Under the pieces are notes generated by a model. That model saw only the letters and a program-made list of their open reading frames with translations. It was not told where the DNA came from and searched no databases. A program made the translations under genes and the position numbers. Positions 52,113 through 61,448 of a stretch of DNA of 64,000 bases are shown here, in pieces. Origin of the DNA: Companilactobacillus zhongbaensis (GTDB lineage Bacteria > Bacillota > Bacilli > Lactobacillales > Lactobacillaceae); NCBI RefSeq assembly GCF_003946515.1, contig NZ_RHOM01000003.1:81979-145978 (forward strand). The letters run 5' to 3'. Positions within the stretch are counted from its first letter, which is position 1, and the number at the start of each line of letters is the position of its first letter.

Positions 52113-54822
52113 ATTCCCCATCAAAATAATCAACCAGCTTCACCCCATGATTATAAGGTACAGCAGCCGAGTCGATCATCTTCATAAATCGATCAGTTTT
52201 CATAATAACTTTCAAAATATTAATAACAGATTTCTGCAAATCACCAAGATAAAGATCATTATTATCTTTAAACTTTCCAGAAATCAACAAGGTATGTTGA
52301 TCAATGATTTGAGCAGTACCGGCATAAATCATGTCTAGCAAAGTACTATCAATGCTTTCAGCATTGGCCAAACCAATTTTGACGACTTCTTCCCCTTCTG
52401 GATCAGGAACGAAGTCATTCCAAAGTTCTTTTTCACCTGGAGTAAATGTTGCTATATCAAATGTAGGTCGTTTTTTTATAACACCAAATCGATCAAACTC
52501 TGGTCCTAAGTCTGCAATCGCTGCTAACAATTGGTCTTGACTTGATCCTGGCATGATCAAATCATTTCCAGCGTGCATACTTTCTTTAGGCTCAGCCAAA
52601 CTGTACCAATCGGTCATGACTAAACCATTAAAATGCCATTCATCACGCAAAATATTAGTCAAAGACTCAAAATTAGCTGCGGCAAAAGTACCATTGATCT
52701 TGTTGTAAGAACTCATTACCGCCATCGGCTGGGAAGCTTTCACGGCAATTTCAAAGTTCTTCAAGTAAATTTCTCGAAGTGCTTGTTCACCAACGACACT
52801 GTTACCAGTATTACGCTTAGTTTCTTGGTTGTTGGCTAAGAAATGTTTGATGGTTGCACCCACACCAGGATTTTCCTGGACTCCATTGACTTCAGCAGCT
52901 GAGATCATTCCTGATAGCACTGGATCTTCGGAGAAATATTCAAAATTACGGCCACCAAGTGGATCACGATGGATGTTCATTCCTGGAGCTAACCACATCG
53001 TAATGCCAAATTCCTTCATTTCTTTACCAACAGCAAAGCCTAATTTTTTAACTAAGCTAGTATCCCAAGTTTGAGCCAGCATCGTACCGATTGGCCAAGC
53101 AGTAGCGTATTGATATTGGTCATTGCCATCATCATCTTGATACTTCTGTGTCAAACGAAGTCCAGCTGGTCCATCGGCATTCACAGTTTTAGGAATACCA
53201 AACTGCAAGTTTTCCACAGTCTCACCGGCAGCACCAGGAACCGTTTGAGCACCGTTACCAACGATACTTCCCATTTCATCAGGAGTCACAACCCCCTCGA
53301 CTAAATCAATCAATTCCTGATCAGAAAGTTCAGCAACAAATTGTTCGAGCGAAATCTTCTTATTATAAACGTCCACCAATCGGGGCGCCGTAACTGATTC
53401 CACTTTAGCAATCGTTTCTTTTTTCCCTTTACCAGGCAATTGACGTCGACTATTGGAAAAAGTCGTAACCTCATTTTCACGATGATAGTGAATGATCTCC
53501 GGTCCGGAGAAGTTTTCTGCTTTTAATAGGAAGAAAGGAACTTGTTTGGTTTGCTTTAACTGGACATTGTTCGATCGTAAAATCGTTGGATCCATTTCTG
53601 GCATCAGTTTGTGTTCCAACTGCGAAATAACAACATCTTCATCTAGCCTAAATTCAGCTATGACTTCGGTATTTTTCGAACTATTTCCTAAACGAACAAT
53701 GTAAGTACCGGCAACTAAAATAAAGGCCGCTTTCGATTCATCATAAACTGCCAAATTTTTAACAGGAACTGACAGCTTCAAACTTTGTTCTTGCTCTGGA
53801 TAAAGTGGCTTAGTCTTAACAAAACCGGCCAAGCTTTGGTATGGCGTAGGAATACCTGTCTGTGGATTAGAAACGTATAATTGGACTACTTCAGCACCTT
53901 GATAAGTCTCGCCAATATTTTGGACTGAAATATCCACATCGAGCGACTTTTCATTAACGTGGACTCTATCCGTCTGGATGAAAAATTTCGTATAGCTTTT
54001 TCCAAAACCGAATTCATAACGTGGCTCGACGTCGAAGCTATCAAAATATCGATAACCGACATAAATACCTTCTTGGTAATTAGGTTCTTCTTGGCCAAAA
54101 CTATTCGCCGTATAATAATCGCTATATTGTTTAGCCCAAGTATCCGTCAGCTTTCCTGAAGGAGTCGTTGTTCCATCAAGAACATCAGCAACTGCTAATC
54201 CAGCTTGCATCCCCGGCTGTGAGATCAATAAAACACTGTCTAACAATGGACAATCATCAATAAACGAAGTGTCGATGACTCCTCCGACGTTCAATAAGAC
54301 GACACTGTTTTCATAAAACTGACTCATGGCTTGAATATTAGTCAATTCACTTTCCGTTAATAAAAAGTCGCCTGGTTCATTCTTGCGGTCTTGTCCTTCA
54401 CCGGCACTTCTGGAAATAACGTAAATCCCAGTTTGAGCTTCAGGAAATTCACCGATTTCAGGATCATCCATTGAAAAAGCCGGAGCTAAAATAGCTAACA
54501 TTGAATCTTTATTTTTTTCGTAATAAGCTTGTTTATTTTTTTCATAGGCTCGTTGATAACGCGTCAACCAACCTTTGGAAGTAATTTGAAAACCTGCTTG
54601 TTCCAAACCATCTGCGATGTTGATCACCCGACGTTGATTGACATCACCAGACCCTGTACCTCCTTTATAAGTAGCAAAGGATCCGCTTCCGAATAAGGCT
54701 ATCGTCCGATTTTGTAACGGTAGGACTTCGTTCTTATTTTGTAGCAGCACCATCCCTTGCTCGGCTACCTTTTGAGACAACTTTGCATTGTTGACCTCAC
54801 GTTGAGACATCTTGCTTTCCAT
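52111..54822 (-). CDS. glycoside hydrolase family 3 enzyme with inverted domain order
   Basis: A 903-residue cytoplasmic beta-glycosidase. Unlike most GH3 proteins the C-domain comes first (IALFGSGSFATYKGGTGSGDVN, residues 40-280), then an Fn3-like part (YEFGFGKSYTKF, GAEVVQLYVSNP), then the (beta/alpha)8 domain with NADGPAGLRL, MWLAPGMNIHRDPLGGRNFEY, KHFLANNQE and the nucleophile Asp in GLVMTDWYSL. Domain-inverted GH3 enzymes are known from rumen bacteria and other Firmicutes. The ATG at 54822 has AAGGAG; the open frame extends 67 codons further upstream without similarity. No signal peptide, so it acts on imported glycosides. Confidence 0.93.
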   Translation of the reverse strand: MESKMSQREVNNAKLSQKVAEQGMVLLQNKNEVLPLQNRTIALFGSGSFATYKGGTGSGDVNQRRVINIADGLEQAGFQITSKGWLTRYQRAYEKNKQAYYEKNKDSMLAILAPAFSMDDPEIGEFPEAQTGIYVISRSAGEGQDRKNEPGDFLLTESELTNIQAMSQFYENSVVLLNVGGVIDTSFIDDCPLLDSVLLISQPGMQAGLAVADVLDGTTTPSGKLTDTWAKQYSDYYTANSFGQEEPNYQEGIYVGYRYFDSFDVEPRYEFGFGKSYTKFFIQTDRVHVNEKSLDVDISVQNIGETYQGAEVVQLYVSNPQTGIPTPYQSLAGFVKTKPLYPEQEQSLKLSVPVKNLAVYDESKAAFILVAGTYIVRLGNSSKNTEVIAEFRLDEDVVISQLEHKLMPEMDPTILRSNNVQLKQTKQVPFFLLKAENFSGPEIIHYHRENEVTTFSNSRRQLPGKGKKETIAKVESVTAPRLVDVYNKKISLEQFVAELSDQELIDLVEGVVTPDEMGSIVGNGAQTVPGAAGETVENLQFGIPKTVNADGPAGLRLTQKYQDDDGNDQYQYATAWPIGTMLAQTWDTSLVKKLGFAVGKEMKEFGITMWLAPGMNIHRDPLGGRNFEYFSEDPVLSGMISAAEVNGVQENPGVGATIKHFLANNQETKRNTGNSVVGEQALREIYLKNFEIAVKASQPMAVMSSYNKINGTFAAANFESLTNILRDEWHFNGLVMTDWYSLAEPKESMHAGNDLIMPGSSQDQLLAAIADLGPEFDRFGVIKKRPTFDIATFTPGEKELWNDFVPDPEGEEVVKIGLANAESIDSTLLDMIYAGTAQIIDQHTLLISGKFKDNNDLYLGDLQKSVINILKVIMKTDRFMKMIDSAAVPYNHGVKLVDYFDGE

Positions 54823-54937
54823 CACACATACTCTCCTTTGGTGGAAATTGTACCTATAGACAATTTTACACTTTATACGGTGATAGTGGAGAGGGAAAAT
54901 CGGATAGAGTTTGCGGGGGGGATTTTTGATGGAGGTT

Positions 54938-55113
54938 AACTGCCGGTTCCGGGGCGGGGCGCTATATGGGATTGGAACGCTGTGGACGTCGATTTGAACT
55001 ACCCGAGAAGTTCGCTCGGGCATTTCAAATACGAGTCTTATTCTAAGCGATAAATCGCTAAGAATAATTTCACAGCTGAACCCATATAGCGCCCCACCCC
55101 TCCACCTATGTTA
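54938..55113 (+). repeat. structured intergenic repeat family A, copy A4
   Basis: Outer stem GGGGCGGGGCGCTATATGGG / CCCATATAGCGCCCCACCCC, GCTGTGG / TCACAGC, ATTTGAA...TTCAAAT enclosing CCCGAG / CTCGGG, and TTATTCTAAGCGAT / ATCGCTTAGAATAA. It is preceded by a G-run and followed by the GGACGGTACTTAT tail. No gene lies between 54823 and 55317. Confidence 0.88.
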
Positions 55114-55246
55114 GTGCAAAGTCTATCCTTTGGGGTTGGGGGACGGTACTTATACTTGTTGCATAAATCGGCGTTTTTTCCCCTCCCTATTTCTCACTTG
55201 TCTATCTCAAATCCCTCCATAATAGTAAAGACCAAGACCAAAACCT

Positions 55247-55276
55247 CAAAAAAAAGACAAACCCTTTTGGTTTGTC
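55247..55276 (-). terminator. terminator of the hydroxyacyl-CoA dehydrogenase gene
   Basis: GACAAACC / GGGTTTGTC on the minus strand with AAAA loop, followed by eight T. Confidence 0.85.
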
Positions 55277-55317
55277 CTTACTATTATATAAATTATTAGT
55301 CTCTCCCAACTATCTCA

Positions 55318-56304
55318 TTACTCCAAAAATTCAGGATCACGATATGCTGGGTTTGGGTATTTGTAGAAGCCTTCTCCTGTTGCTACTCCCTTTTTGCCTT
55401 TGTCTATGTAGTCGTTTTTGATCATGTCGGCTAGAGCTCGATAGTCTGGGTCGTTTTCTGCTTGCATTGATGTTATGTCGTAGGCTGTTTTTAGGCCTAC
55501 TATGTCTAGGATACCGAATGGGCCGAATGGGGCTTTGGTTGCTAACATCCAAGTTTTATCTATTGTTTCTACGTCCGCTACTCCTTTTGCTAGTAACATT
55601 TGAGCAGCATTTAGTAGTGGTACTAGTAAGGTATTTAATACGTAGCCTGGTTGTTCTTTTTTTAGTTTGATTGGTATCATGCCGATTCCTTTGGCAAATT
55701 CTACTACTTCATCGTAGATGGTTGGATCAGTTTGTGTGGTCCCCATTACTTCTGCTGTGTTATTTTTCCAGATTTCGTTGGCGAAATGTAGTGCCAAGAA
55801 TCTTTCTGGGCGTTTTGTTATTTCAGCGAACTGGCTTGGTAAGAGCGTTGAGGTATTTGTGGCAAAAATTGTTTTAGCAGGTGCTACTTGAGCTAGCTCT
55901 TGATAAAAACTTTCTTTGATGTCCATTCGTTCTGGGATTGCTTCGATCACCAAATCGGCGTTAGTTACTGCGGTCTTTAAATCACTCGAATACTTCAAGC
56001 TTGCAGGAACTGATTCTGCGTTTTTGTTTGAGGTCGTTAAATCTCGGATCAAGGTATCTTTCAAGTTCGGCAAAATCGTACTTTCGTAGACTCCGGGTTG
56101 GAAAAATACGTTCAAATGGTCGGCTTGTCCTTGGACTTCTTTCTTATAAGTTTCGACTAGGCCTAACATTCGATCCTTCGCTTTGGCGATTACTTCATCA
56201 TTAATATCGTAAATTGTTACATTGTATCCGCGAAAAGCTGTCTGAAAAGCAATTTGACTTCCTAAAACTCCACTTCCGGCAATAGTGACATTTTTGATTG
56301 TCAT
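55318..56304 (-). CDS. 3-hydroxyacyl-CoA dehydrogenase family protein
   Basis: A 328-residue NAD-dependent dehydrogenase: Rossmann motif IAGSGVLGSQIAFQTAFRG, DLVIEAIPERMDIKESFY, FATNTSTLLPSQFAE, LALHFANEIWKN (catalytic His) and a C-terminal domain with GYVLNTLLVPLLNAA and PFGPFGILDIVGL. It oxidises 3-hydroxyacyl-CoA; in lactobacilli without beta-oxidation the true substrate is unclear. The ATG at 56304 follows GGAGGG; a start 21 bases upstream lies before this box. The 3' half has an A/C-rich coding strand next to repeat A4. Confidence 0.9.
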   Translation of the reverse strand: MTIKNVTIAGSGVLGSQIAFQTAFRGYNVTIYDINDEVIAKAKDRMLGLVETYKKEVQGQADHLNVFFQPGVYESTILPNLKDTLIRDLTTSNKNAESVPASLKYSSDLKTAVTNADLVIEAIPERMDIKESFYQELAQVAPAKTIFATNTSTLLPSQFAEITKRPERFLALHFANEIWKNNTAEVMGTTQTDPTIYDEVVEFAKGIGMIPIKLKKEQPGYVLNTLLVPLLNAAQMLLAKGVADVETIDKTWMLATKAPFGPFGILDIVGLKTAYDITSMQAENDPDYRALADMIKNDYIDKGKKGVATGEGFYKYPNPAYRDPEFLE

Positions 56305-56402
56305 GATGTGACCCTCCGTAAACATATTTTGTAACCGATTACATTTTAACTAGTTTTTAGTTGTTTTCAAAATGAAACGATTGTAAAAAGTTTAACGAGT
56401 GG

Positions 56403-57230
56403 TTAATGGCGAGCTTCCAAGCGATAAATATTAACTCCGACTTGACTCAATAATTCGACTGATTTAGTCAAAGAGAATTCATCGGTTGATCTAATGGTCA
56501 ATTGCATTGCTTCTATCAATGGTGCACCATTTTGCTCCAAAACTGAACGTGCTAAAACATCATCAGAAGTTTCTAAAATCACCGTCGGATGACGTTTAGA
56601 CATATGTTTATCAACTATCTTCCCTGATTCTAAATAAGTCAGGTTATCGGTTAGCGGCATGATCTCAGCCATGGTTTGTCCATTGATCACAAATGACGTC
56701 CCCTGCGCCATTTTCCGTTGGATCACTTGATGAAGATTTTTAATATCCGCTCCTGTCAATCCTATTGTCGGTTCATCTAGTAATATCAGTGGTGCATCGT
56801 TAACTAGTGCTTGGGCCAGTCCGAGTTTTTGTTTCATGGCAAAAGCATACGTACTGACAGGCTTTTCGATAAAATTAGCCAACTGCAATTCTGACACGAT
56901 TCGTCCGATTTTTTCGTTGGAGTTTGAATACAATCGCAGATGATCAATACCTGTCATATATGGGAAAAGATCAGGCGTCTCGATCAATGAGCCAACTTGT
57001 GATACTTTCGGCTTATTAATAGAAGTAATTAGATCGCCGGATATTTTGATTTGCCCACTGTCACGTTCCATTGTGGCAATGATCAATTTCAACAAGGTCG
57101 AGCGACCAGAACCGTTGGGACCGACAATTCCCATTGATCGTCCCGATTCCAAGGTCAAACTCAAATCTGATAAGGCAGTCACCCCATCGAAACTTTTCGT
57201 CACATGTGAGATTTCTAAGATATTATTCAT
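56403..57230 (-). CDS. orphan ABC transporter ATP-binding protein
   Basis: A 275-residue ATPase of the BcrA/export type. Walker A reads GPNGSGRSTLL with Arg in place of the usual catalytic Lys; the signature region is STYAFAMKQKLGLAQAL, lacking LSGGQ; Walker B is LILLDEPTIGL. The Lys-to-Arg change and weak signature suggest reduced or altered ATPase activity. No permease gene is adjacent. A C-terminal domain of about 70 residues follows. Confidence 0.85.
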   Translation of the reverse strand: MNNILEISHVTKSFDGVTALSDLSLTLESGRSMGIVGPNGSGRSTLLKLIIATMERDSGQIKISGDLITSINKPKVSQVGSLIETPDLFPYMTGIDHLRLYSNSNEKIGRIVSELQLANFIEKPVSTYAFAMKQKLGLAQALVNDAPLILLDEPTIGLTGADIKNLHQVIQRKMAQGTSFVINGQTMAEIMPLTDNLTYLESGKIVDKHMSKRHPTVILETSDDVLARSVLEQNGAPLIEAMQLTIRSTDEFSLTKSVELLSQVGVNIYRLEARH

Positions 57231-57335
57231 GCTTCCCTCACTATATTTTTAGATTGTATCTAAAATATTATCAGTAAGAAACGCTGGAAAAAAGCTACTA
57301 ACCTCAATTAAATTTATTTATATTTATATATGTCA

Positions 57336-57530
57336 TCACTTATTTTTGAAGACTGTTTTATTCAATATTTTACTGATCAAAAACATCAATAATACGACCA
57401 AAATGACGATAATGATCTCATTGACCCAAAAGTTGAAATTGAACGTGTGGACGAGAAATTTCAAGACGGGATCATTAATAACGATAAATAAAATTACTGT
57501 TATACTAATGTAGATGGTTGATTTATTCAA
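57336..57530 (-). CDS. small membrane protein of unknown function
   Basis: A 64-residue protein with two hydrophobic helices (STIYISITVILFIVI and EIIIVILVVLLMFLISKIL) and a short basic tail. It starts with TTG at 57530, six bases after a perfect GGAGGT box, which is the main evidence for expression. It lies alone between the ABC ATPase and coaBC. Family not recognised. Confidence 0.65.
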   Translation of the reverse strand: MNKSTIYISITVILFIVINDPVLKFLVHTFNFNFWVNEIIIVILVVLLMFLISKILNKTVFKNK

Positions 57531-57579
57531 GAATTGACCTCCAAATTTAATTATATCAATTTTTTAAAGGAGTTTTTCG

Positions 57580-58785
57580 ATGACTACTAAACACGTCGCA
57601 GTTTACGTTACAGGTGGGATTGCCGCATACAAAGCATTGGAAGTAGTTCGTGCCCTAATTAAAAAAGGAATTGAAGTCCAAGTCGTCATGACTTACGCCG
57701 CACAAAAATTCGTCACGCCACTAACTTTCGCAACTTTAAGTAAACATCCCGTGATCACGGATAATTACCAAGCTCAATCTAGCGCAGACGATTTCATCCC
57801 TCACATCAAAATCTCCCGTTGGGCAGACCTAGCTGTGGTCGTTCCGGCGACAACCAACATCATTGCCAAAATGGCGAATGGCATCGCTGATGACATCGTT
57901 ACTTCAGCTTTGATCGCTACGACCGCCCCTAAACTAGTCTTCCCAGCGATGAATACGAGCATGTGGGAATATCCTGCCACGCAAAGAAATTTGCAGTTGC
58001 TAGAAGAAATGGGCATCAAAGTCGTTGCTCCGGCAGAAGGCTTTTTAGCTGAAGGAGAAATTGGCAAAGGACGCTTAGTTGATTTGGACACCATCATGGA
58101 AAACATCGAAAAAGCTCTCAACAAGGATCTACCATTAGCTGGCAAAAAAGTCATCGTCACTGCTGGTGGCACAAAGGAGCCGATCGACCCAGTTAGATTT
58201 ATCGGTAATAATTCTTCGGGCAAAATGGGCATCGCCCTAGCCGAATCAGCCGCTAAATCAGGTGCTGAAGTAACCTTACTAGCAACGGTCCCTTACCTGT
58301 CGACCATGAAAAATCTGACGGTGATCAACATCGATTCTGCCGAAAACATGTTGACTAAACTCAACGACCTATTCCCAGAAACTGATGTCCTAGTAATGGC
58401 AGCAGCGATTTCCGATTTCAAGCCAGTCCACGTTGCCACTCAAAAAATCAAAAAAACTGCCGACCAAGACACTTATTCGATCGAACTAACGAAAAATCCT
58501 GACATCCTCAAAACAGTAGCTCAACACAAAACGACTCAAACCGTCGTTGGTTTTGCCGCCGAAACTCAAAACTTGATTGAAAACGCCACGAAAAAACTCA
58601 ACAGTAAAAATGCCGACATCATCTTAGCAAATGACGTTTCACAAAAAGACGCCGGCTTCAACGTCGACACCAATCGGATCACGGTCATTACTCAAAATCA
58701 AGAACCAGAAGCTTGGCCTTTAATGACGAAAAAAGAAGTTGCCGATAAGTTTTGGAGATATTACCTCAACCAATTTGCAAAATAA
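57580..58785 (+). CDS. coaBC: bifunctional phosphopantothenoylcysteine decarboxylase / phosphopantothenate-cysteine ligase
   Basis: A 401-residue flavoprotein of coenzyme A synthesis. The N-terminal CoaC part has YVTGGIAAYKALEVVR, the catalytic His in DFIPHIKISRWADL, PATTNIIAKMANGIADD and PAMNTSMWEYPATQRN; the CoaB part has VTAGGTKEPIDPVRFIGNNSSG, AAAISDFKP and the KIKK loop. AAAGGAG precedes the ATG. Length and order are standard. Confidence 0.96.
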   Translation: MTTKHVAVYVTGGIAAYKALEVVRALIKKGIEVQVVMTYAAQKFVTPLTFATLSKHPVITDNYQAQSSADDFIPHIKISRWADLAVVVPATTNIIAKMANGIADDIVTSALIATTAPKLVFPAMNTSMWEYPATQRNLQLLEEMGIKVVAPAEGFLAEGEIGKGRLVDLDTIMENIEKALNKDLPLAGKKVIVTAGGTKEPIDPVRFIGNNSSGKMGIALAESAAKSGAEVTLLATVPYLSTMKNLTVINIDSAENMLTKLNDLFPETDVLVMAAAISDFKPVHVATQKIKKTADQDTYSIELTKNPDILKTVAQHKTTQTVVGFAAETQNLIENATKKLNSKNADIILANDVSQKDAGFNVDTNRITVITQNQEPEAWPLMTKKEVADKFWRYYLNQFAK

Positions 58786-58871
58786 TTTACTTTACAAAAA
58801 TGAACGATAAGGCAAATCTCAAAACCAACTCAAGCATAGAACGCTCAGAATAGTTTATACTCCAACTAAAA

Positions 58872-58912
58872 ATGCAGTAGCGATATTCAAAATAGAATAT
58901 CGCTACTGCTAT
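58872..58912. terminator. bidirectional terminator between coaBC and the LysR gene
   Basis: GCAGTAGCGATATTC / GAATATCGCTACTGC, 15 perfect base pairs with AAAATA loop. Confidence 0.92.
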
Positions 58913-59787
58913 TTATTTTCTTGAATAAATTCCCACAACTTATCACTGGCTTGACTATTGTGGCCTCGTTTTCGAATAAAGCAAAGCTGATTAGGTAGCT
59001 TACAATCAACTGGAATCAAACTGATCTTGTCATCAACAAATCTCTCCACCGTCTTTTGCATCATGAGTGAAACTCCCAGATGATTCTTGACCATGGCTGC
59101 AATCAAGTCGATCCGCGTTCCTGTATAAGCAATGTTAGGAGTGAATCCGGCTTTATGGCAAAGATTTCGAATCGGATCAAGCAAATTAGTCGCAGAATTG
59201 AGCAGTAAAAATTTTTCACCTGCCAATTGCTGTAACTTGATCGACCCATCTTTTTGCAATACAGAGTAATCTGCTGGGACCATTGCGACCAACTGATCCT
59301 CCTCCATTGGCATGACATCCAGATCCTTACCAATTTTCCCGAACGTCCTAGTAAAAATGATATCGCAATCGTTGCGCCGCAAAGAATCAAACAGTTGTTC
59401 ACTTTCTTTTTCCTGCAGTTCCACATGAACTTCAGCATGCTCTCGCAGAAAGCTAGCTAGTAGCAAAAAACTATCATAATTAGTCATAGTTGGTATATTG
59501 AACAACTTAATAGTCATACTCTGATCATCAAGATAATCAGCAATCTTAATGTTCAAGCTCTCATAGTCATTGACGATCTTGCGGGCATAAGGCTTGACCA
59601 TCGCACCCTCTGAAGACAACGAGATTTTTCGATGAGCCCGAACGAAGAGCGTCACACCAAGCTCTTTTTCAAGGGATAAAATTTGTTTCGAAATGTTTCC
59701 TTGAGTCGTAAAAAGCCGATCGGCAGTTTCCGAGTAATTCAAAGTCTTAGCCAGATCCAAAAAAACTTTCAGCTTGCTGATTTCCAT
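58909..59787 (-). CDS. LysR-family transcriptional regulator
   Basis: A 292-residue regulator: N-terminal winged helix (KLKVFLDLAKTLNYSETADRLFTTQGNISKQILSLEKELG) and a periplasmic-binding-protein-like effector domain. The ATG at 59787 gives the standard LysR start; an upstream frame adds 12 residues. It lies beyond a terminator from pepD and has no divergent partner, so its target is not evident. Confidence 0.9.
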   Translation of the reverse strand: MEISKLKVFLDLAKTLNYSETADRLFTTQGNISKQILSLEKELGVTLFVRAHRKISLSSEGAMVKPYARKIVNDYESLNIKIADYLDDQSMTIKLFNIPTMTNYDSFLLLASFLREHAEVHVELQEKESEQLFDSLRRNDCDIIFTRTFGKIGKDLDVMPMEEDQLVAMVPADYSVLQKDGSIKLQQLAGEKFLLLNSATNLLDPIRNLCHKAGFTPNIAYTGTRIDLIAAMVKNHLGVSLMMQKTVERFVDDKISLIPVDCKLPNQLCFIRKRGHNSQASDKLWEFIQENK

Positions 59788-59821
59788 CTGATCACATCCA
59801 TTCCATTTTAGAATACCATAC

Positions 59822-59861
59822 AAAAAAAGACATTTGATAAATTACTCAAATGTCCTTTTTA
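59822..59861 (-). terminator. terminator of the dipeptidase gene
   Basis: GACATTTGA / TCAAATGTC on the minus strand with an 8-nt loop, followed by seven T. Confidence 0.88.
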
Positions 59862-59885
59862 ATGGAGCAATCAGCTAACTGGATT

Positions 59886-61310
59886 TTAAAGGTTTTGACC
59901 CTTTTCCCAATAAGTGATCGACAATTTCAATCCATGTTTGACTAAAGTATCAAACAATTTATGCGTCCGCTTCGATAATTCCTTCGCAGTTTCTAAATTG
60001 TTTTCCGTCAAATATTTTGGCAGATCAGCAGCTTTTTCAGCTCCTTGGTCAGCAGCTTCGATCCGTTGCCGAGCATAAGATTGACAGTCATCCAAAAATG
60101 CATGGATCTCATCCGAAAACTCATGATAATGTGGCTCGATCAAAACAGCCAAAGTTTTTTCCAGCCAATAAATGTTGTCCAAAGATACTTCTTGAGTCGT
60201 ATTCTTATAGTCTTCCGGTGTGTCCAAAGCGTTAACGTAAAATGGCACGTAAGGACTATAGGCGAAGAATCCGAAGGCTAACCACTGAACACCTGCATAT
60301 GACTCATCTACGTCATTTCTGACTTGTAAGATCGACGAGCACTGATTCCGATCCATGGCGATTGGACGATACTGACGTTGTTCCTCTTTAGTCCCAGATG
60401 AATAAGTCCCAAATGGATCAAATTTCGTTCCATTATAATGCGACTGCAAAAATCTTTGAACGTCTTCGATGGCTAATTTTTTTGAAGGTTGGCGTGTCAT
60501 TGGCATTTCTTGACTAGTAGGATCTTGCTCTGTTTCCGGATTAAACAACTTTTGGCCATACCAAGTCCGTGGCGTGTTATAAAAAGCATCGGCCTCACTT
60601 TGAGTACCAAAAATCTCTCGGAAATTAAAATGACCAGGTTGTGGATTAAGATGATGTTTTTCCACAAATTCGACTAAATCAGTCGCAATCAAAAAGTTAT
60701 CCGTGTCACTAACATCGACTTCTTGCATGATTGTTTGATTAGGAACGATAGCGTACGAGTCATCGGGGATCTTCATAGCTGCCCAATGATGACCACCAGC
60801 TGTTTCTAGCAACCAGACATCATTTTTATCATTAAAAGCAATACTGTTACATTCACCAGTTCCGTATTTTTCCAGCAAATCGCCTAGCCTTTGGGCACCT
60901 TCTTTAGCCGTCTTCACGTATGGCAAAACTAAGGTCAGCATCGCTTCCTCATCGATCCCATCGTGAACTAACGGATCGTATCCCAGCACCCGCTTGTTGG
61001 TAGCAGTCGTTTCGGTCGAACTCATCCCGACATTGTATTCGTTGATACCTGATTCTTCCCAAAGTCCATCGCTTTGGTCAGCCTGAGGCGTGCAAGTATA
61101 ACGATAAGCGTGATCTGGTAGTGGGATCTCTACACCAGTCGTTACTGACTTGAAAGTCTTATTAAGTTGATCTTGAGCTTGATGAACGATGTATTTGATC
61201 GGATTGATCGGACCATAGCCGTCTTCATTTCTAGCAACAATAGTCGAGCCATCCATCGTAGCCTTTTTACCGACTAAAATTTCTGTACAATCTGAATTCA
61301 ATTTCTTCAT
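59886..61310 (-). CDS. pepD: C69-family dipeptidase (PepD type)
   Basis: A 474-residue N-terminal-nucleophile hydrolase. SDCTEILVGKKATMDGSTIVARNEDGYGP places the nucleophile Cys near residue 7, from which a short propeptide is removed. GYDPLVHDGIDEEAML, TGECNSIAFNDKNDVWLLETAGGHHW and MDRNQCSSILQVRND are family features. It cleaves a range of dipeptides in the cytoplasm, useful for this amino-acid-dependent group. ATG at 61310 has the best spacing (7 nt) from GGGGG. Confidence 0.92.
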   Translation of the reverse strand: MKKLNSDCTEILVGKKATMDGSTIVARNEDGYGPINPIKYIVHQAQDQLNKTFKSVTTGVEIPLPDHAYRYTCTPQADQSDGLWEESGINEYNVGMSSTETTATNKRVLGYDPLVHDGIDEEAMLTLVLPYVKTAKEGAQRLGDLLEKYGTGECNSIAFNDKNDVWLLETAGGHHWAAMKIPDDSYAIVPNQTIMQEVDVSDTDNFLIATDLVEFVEKHHLNPQPGHFNFREIFGTQSEADAFYNTPRTWYGQKLFNPETEQDPTSQEMPMTRQPSKKLAIEDVQRFLQSHYNGTKFDPFGTYSSGTKEEQRQYRPIAMDRNQCSSILQVRNDVDESYAGVQWLAFGFFAYSPYVPFYVNALDTPEDYKNTTQEVSLDNIYWLEKTLAVLIEPHYHEFSDEIHAFLDDCQSYARQRIEAADQGAEKAADLPKYLTENNLETAKELSKRTHKLFDTLVKHGLKLSITYWEKGQNL

Positions 61311-61403
61311 CATAATGCCCCCATTTCGTCTCAAGTATAAAATTAATAATACGAAGAAGCTAGGTTATTTGCGGATTTAATTAAATTATTCACAAATGTT
61401 TTT

Positions 61404-61432
61404 ACAAAAAAACAGCTTCCAAAAAAGCTGTC
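61404..61432 (-). terminator. terminator of dprA
   Basis: ACAGCTT / AAGCTGT stem with TTTTGG loop and seven T on the minus strand. Confidence 0.85.
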
Positions 61433-61448
61433 AAAATAGTCTAATTTT

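Noticed and set aside
54823..55023. 67-codon upstream extension of the GH3 frame
   Set aside because: It lies upstream of a good AAGGAG-ATG start, crosses into repeat A4 and shows no protein similarity.
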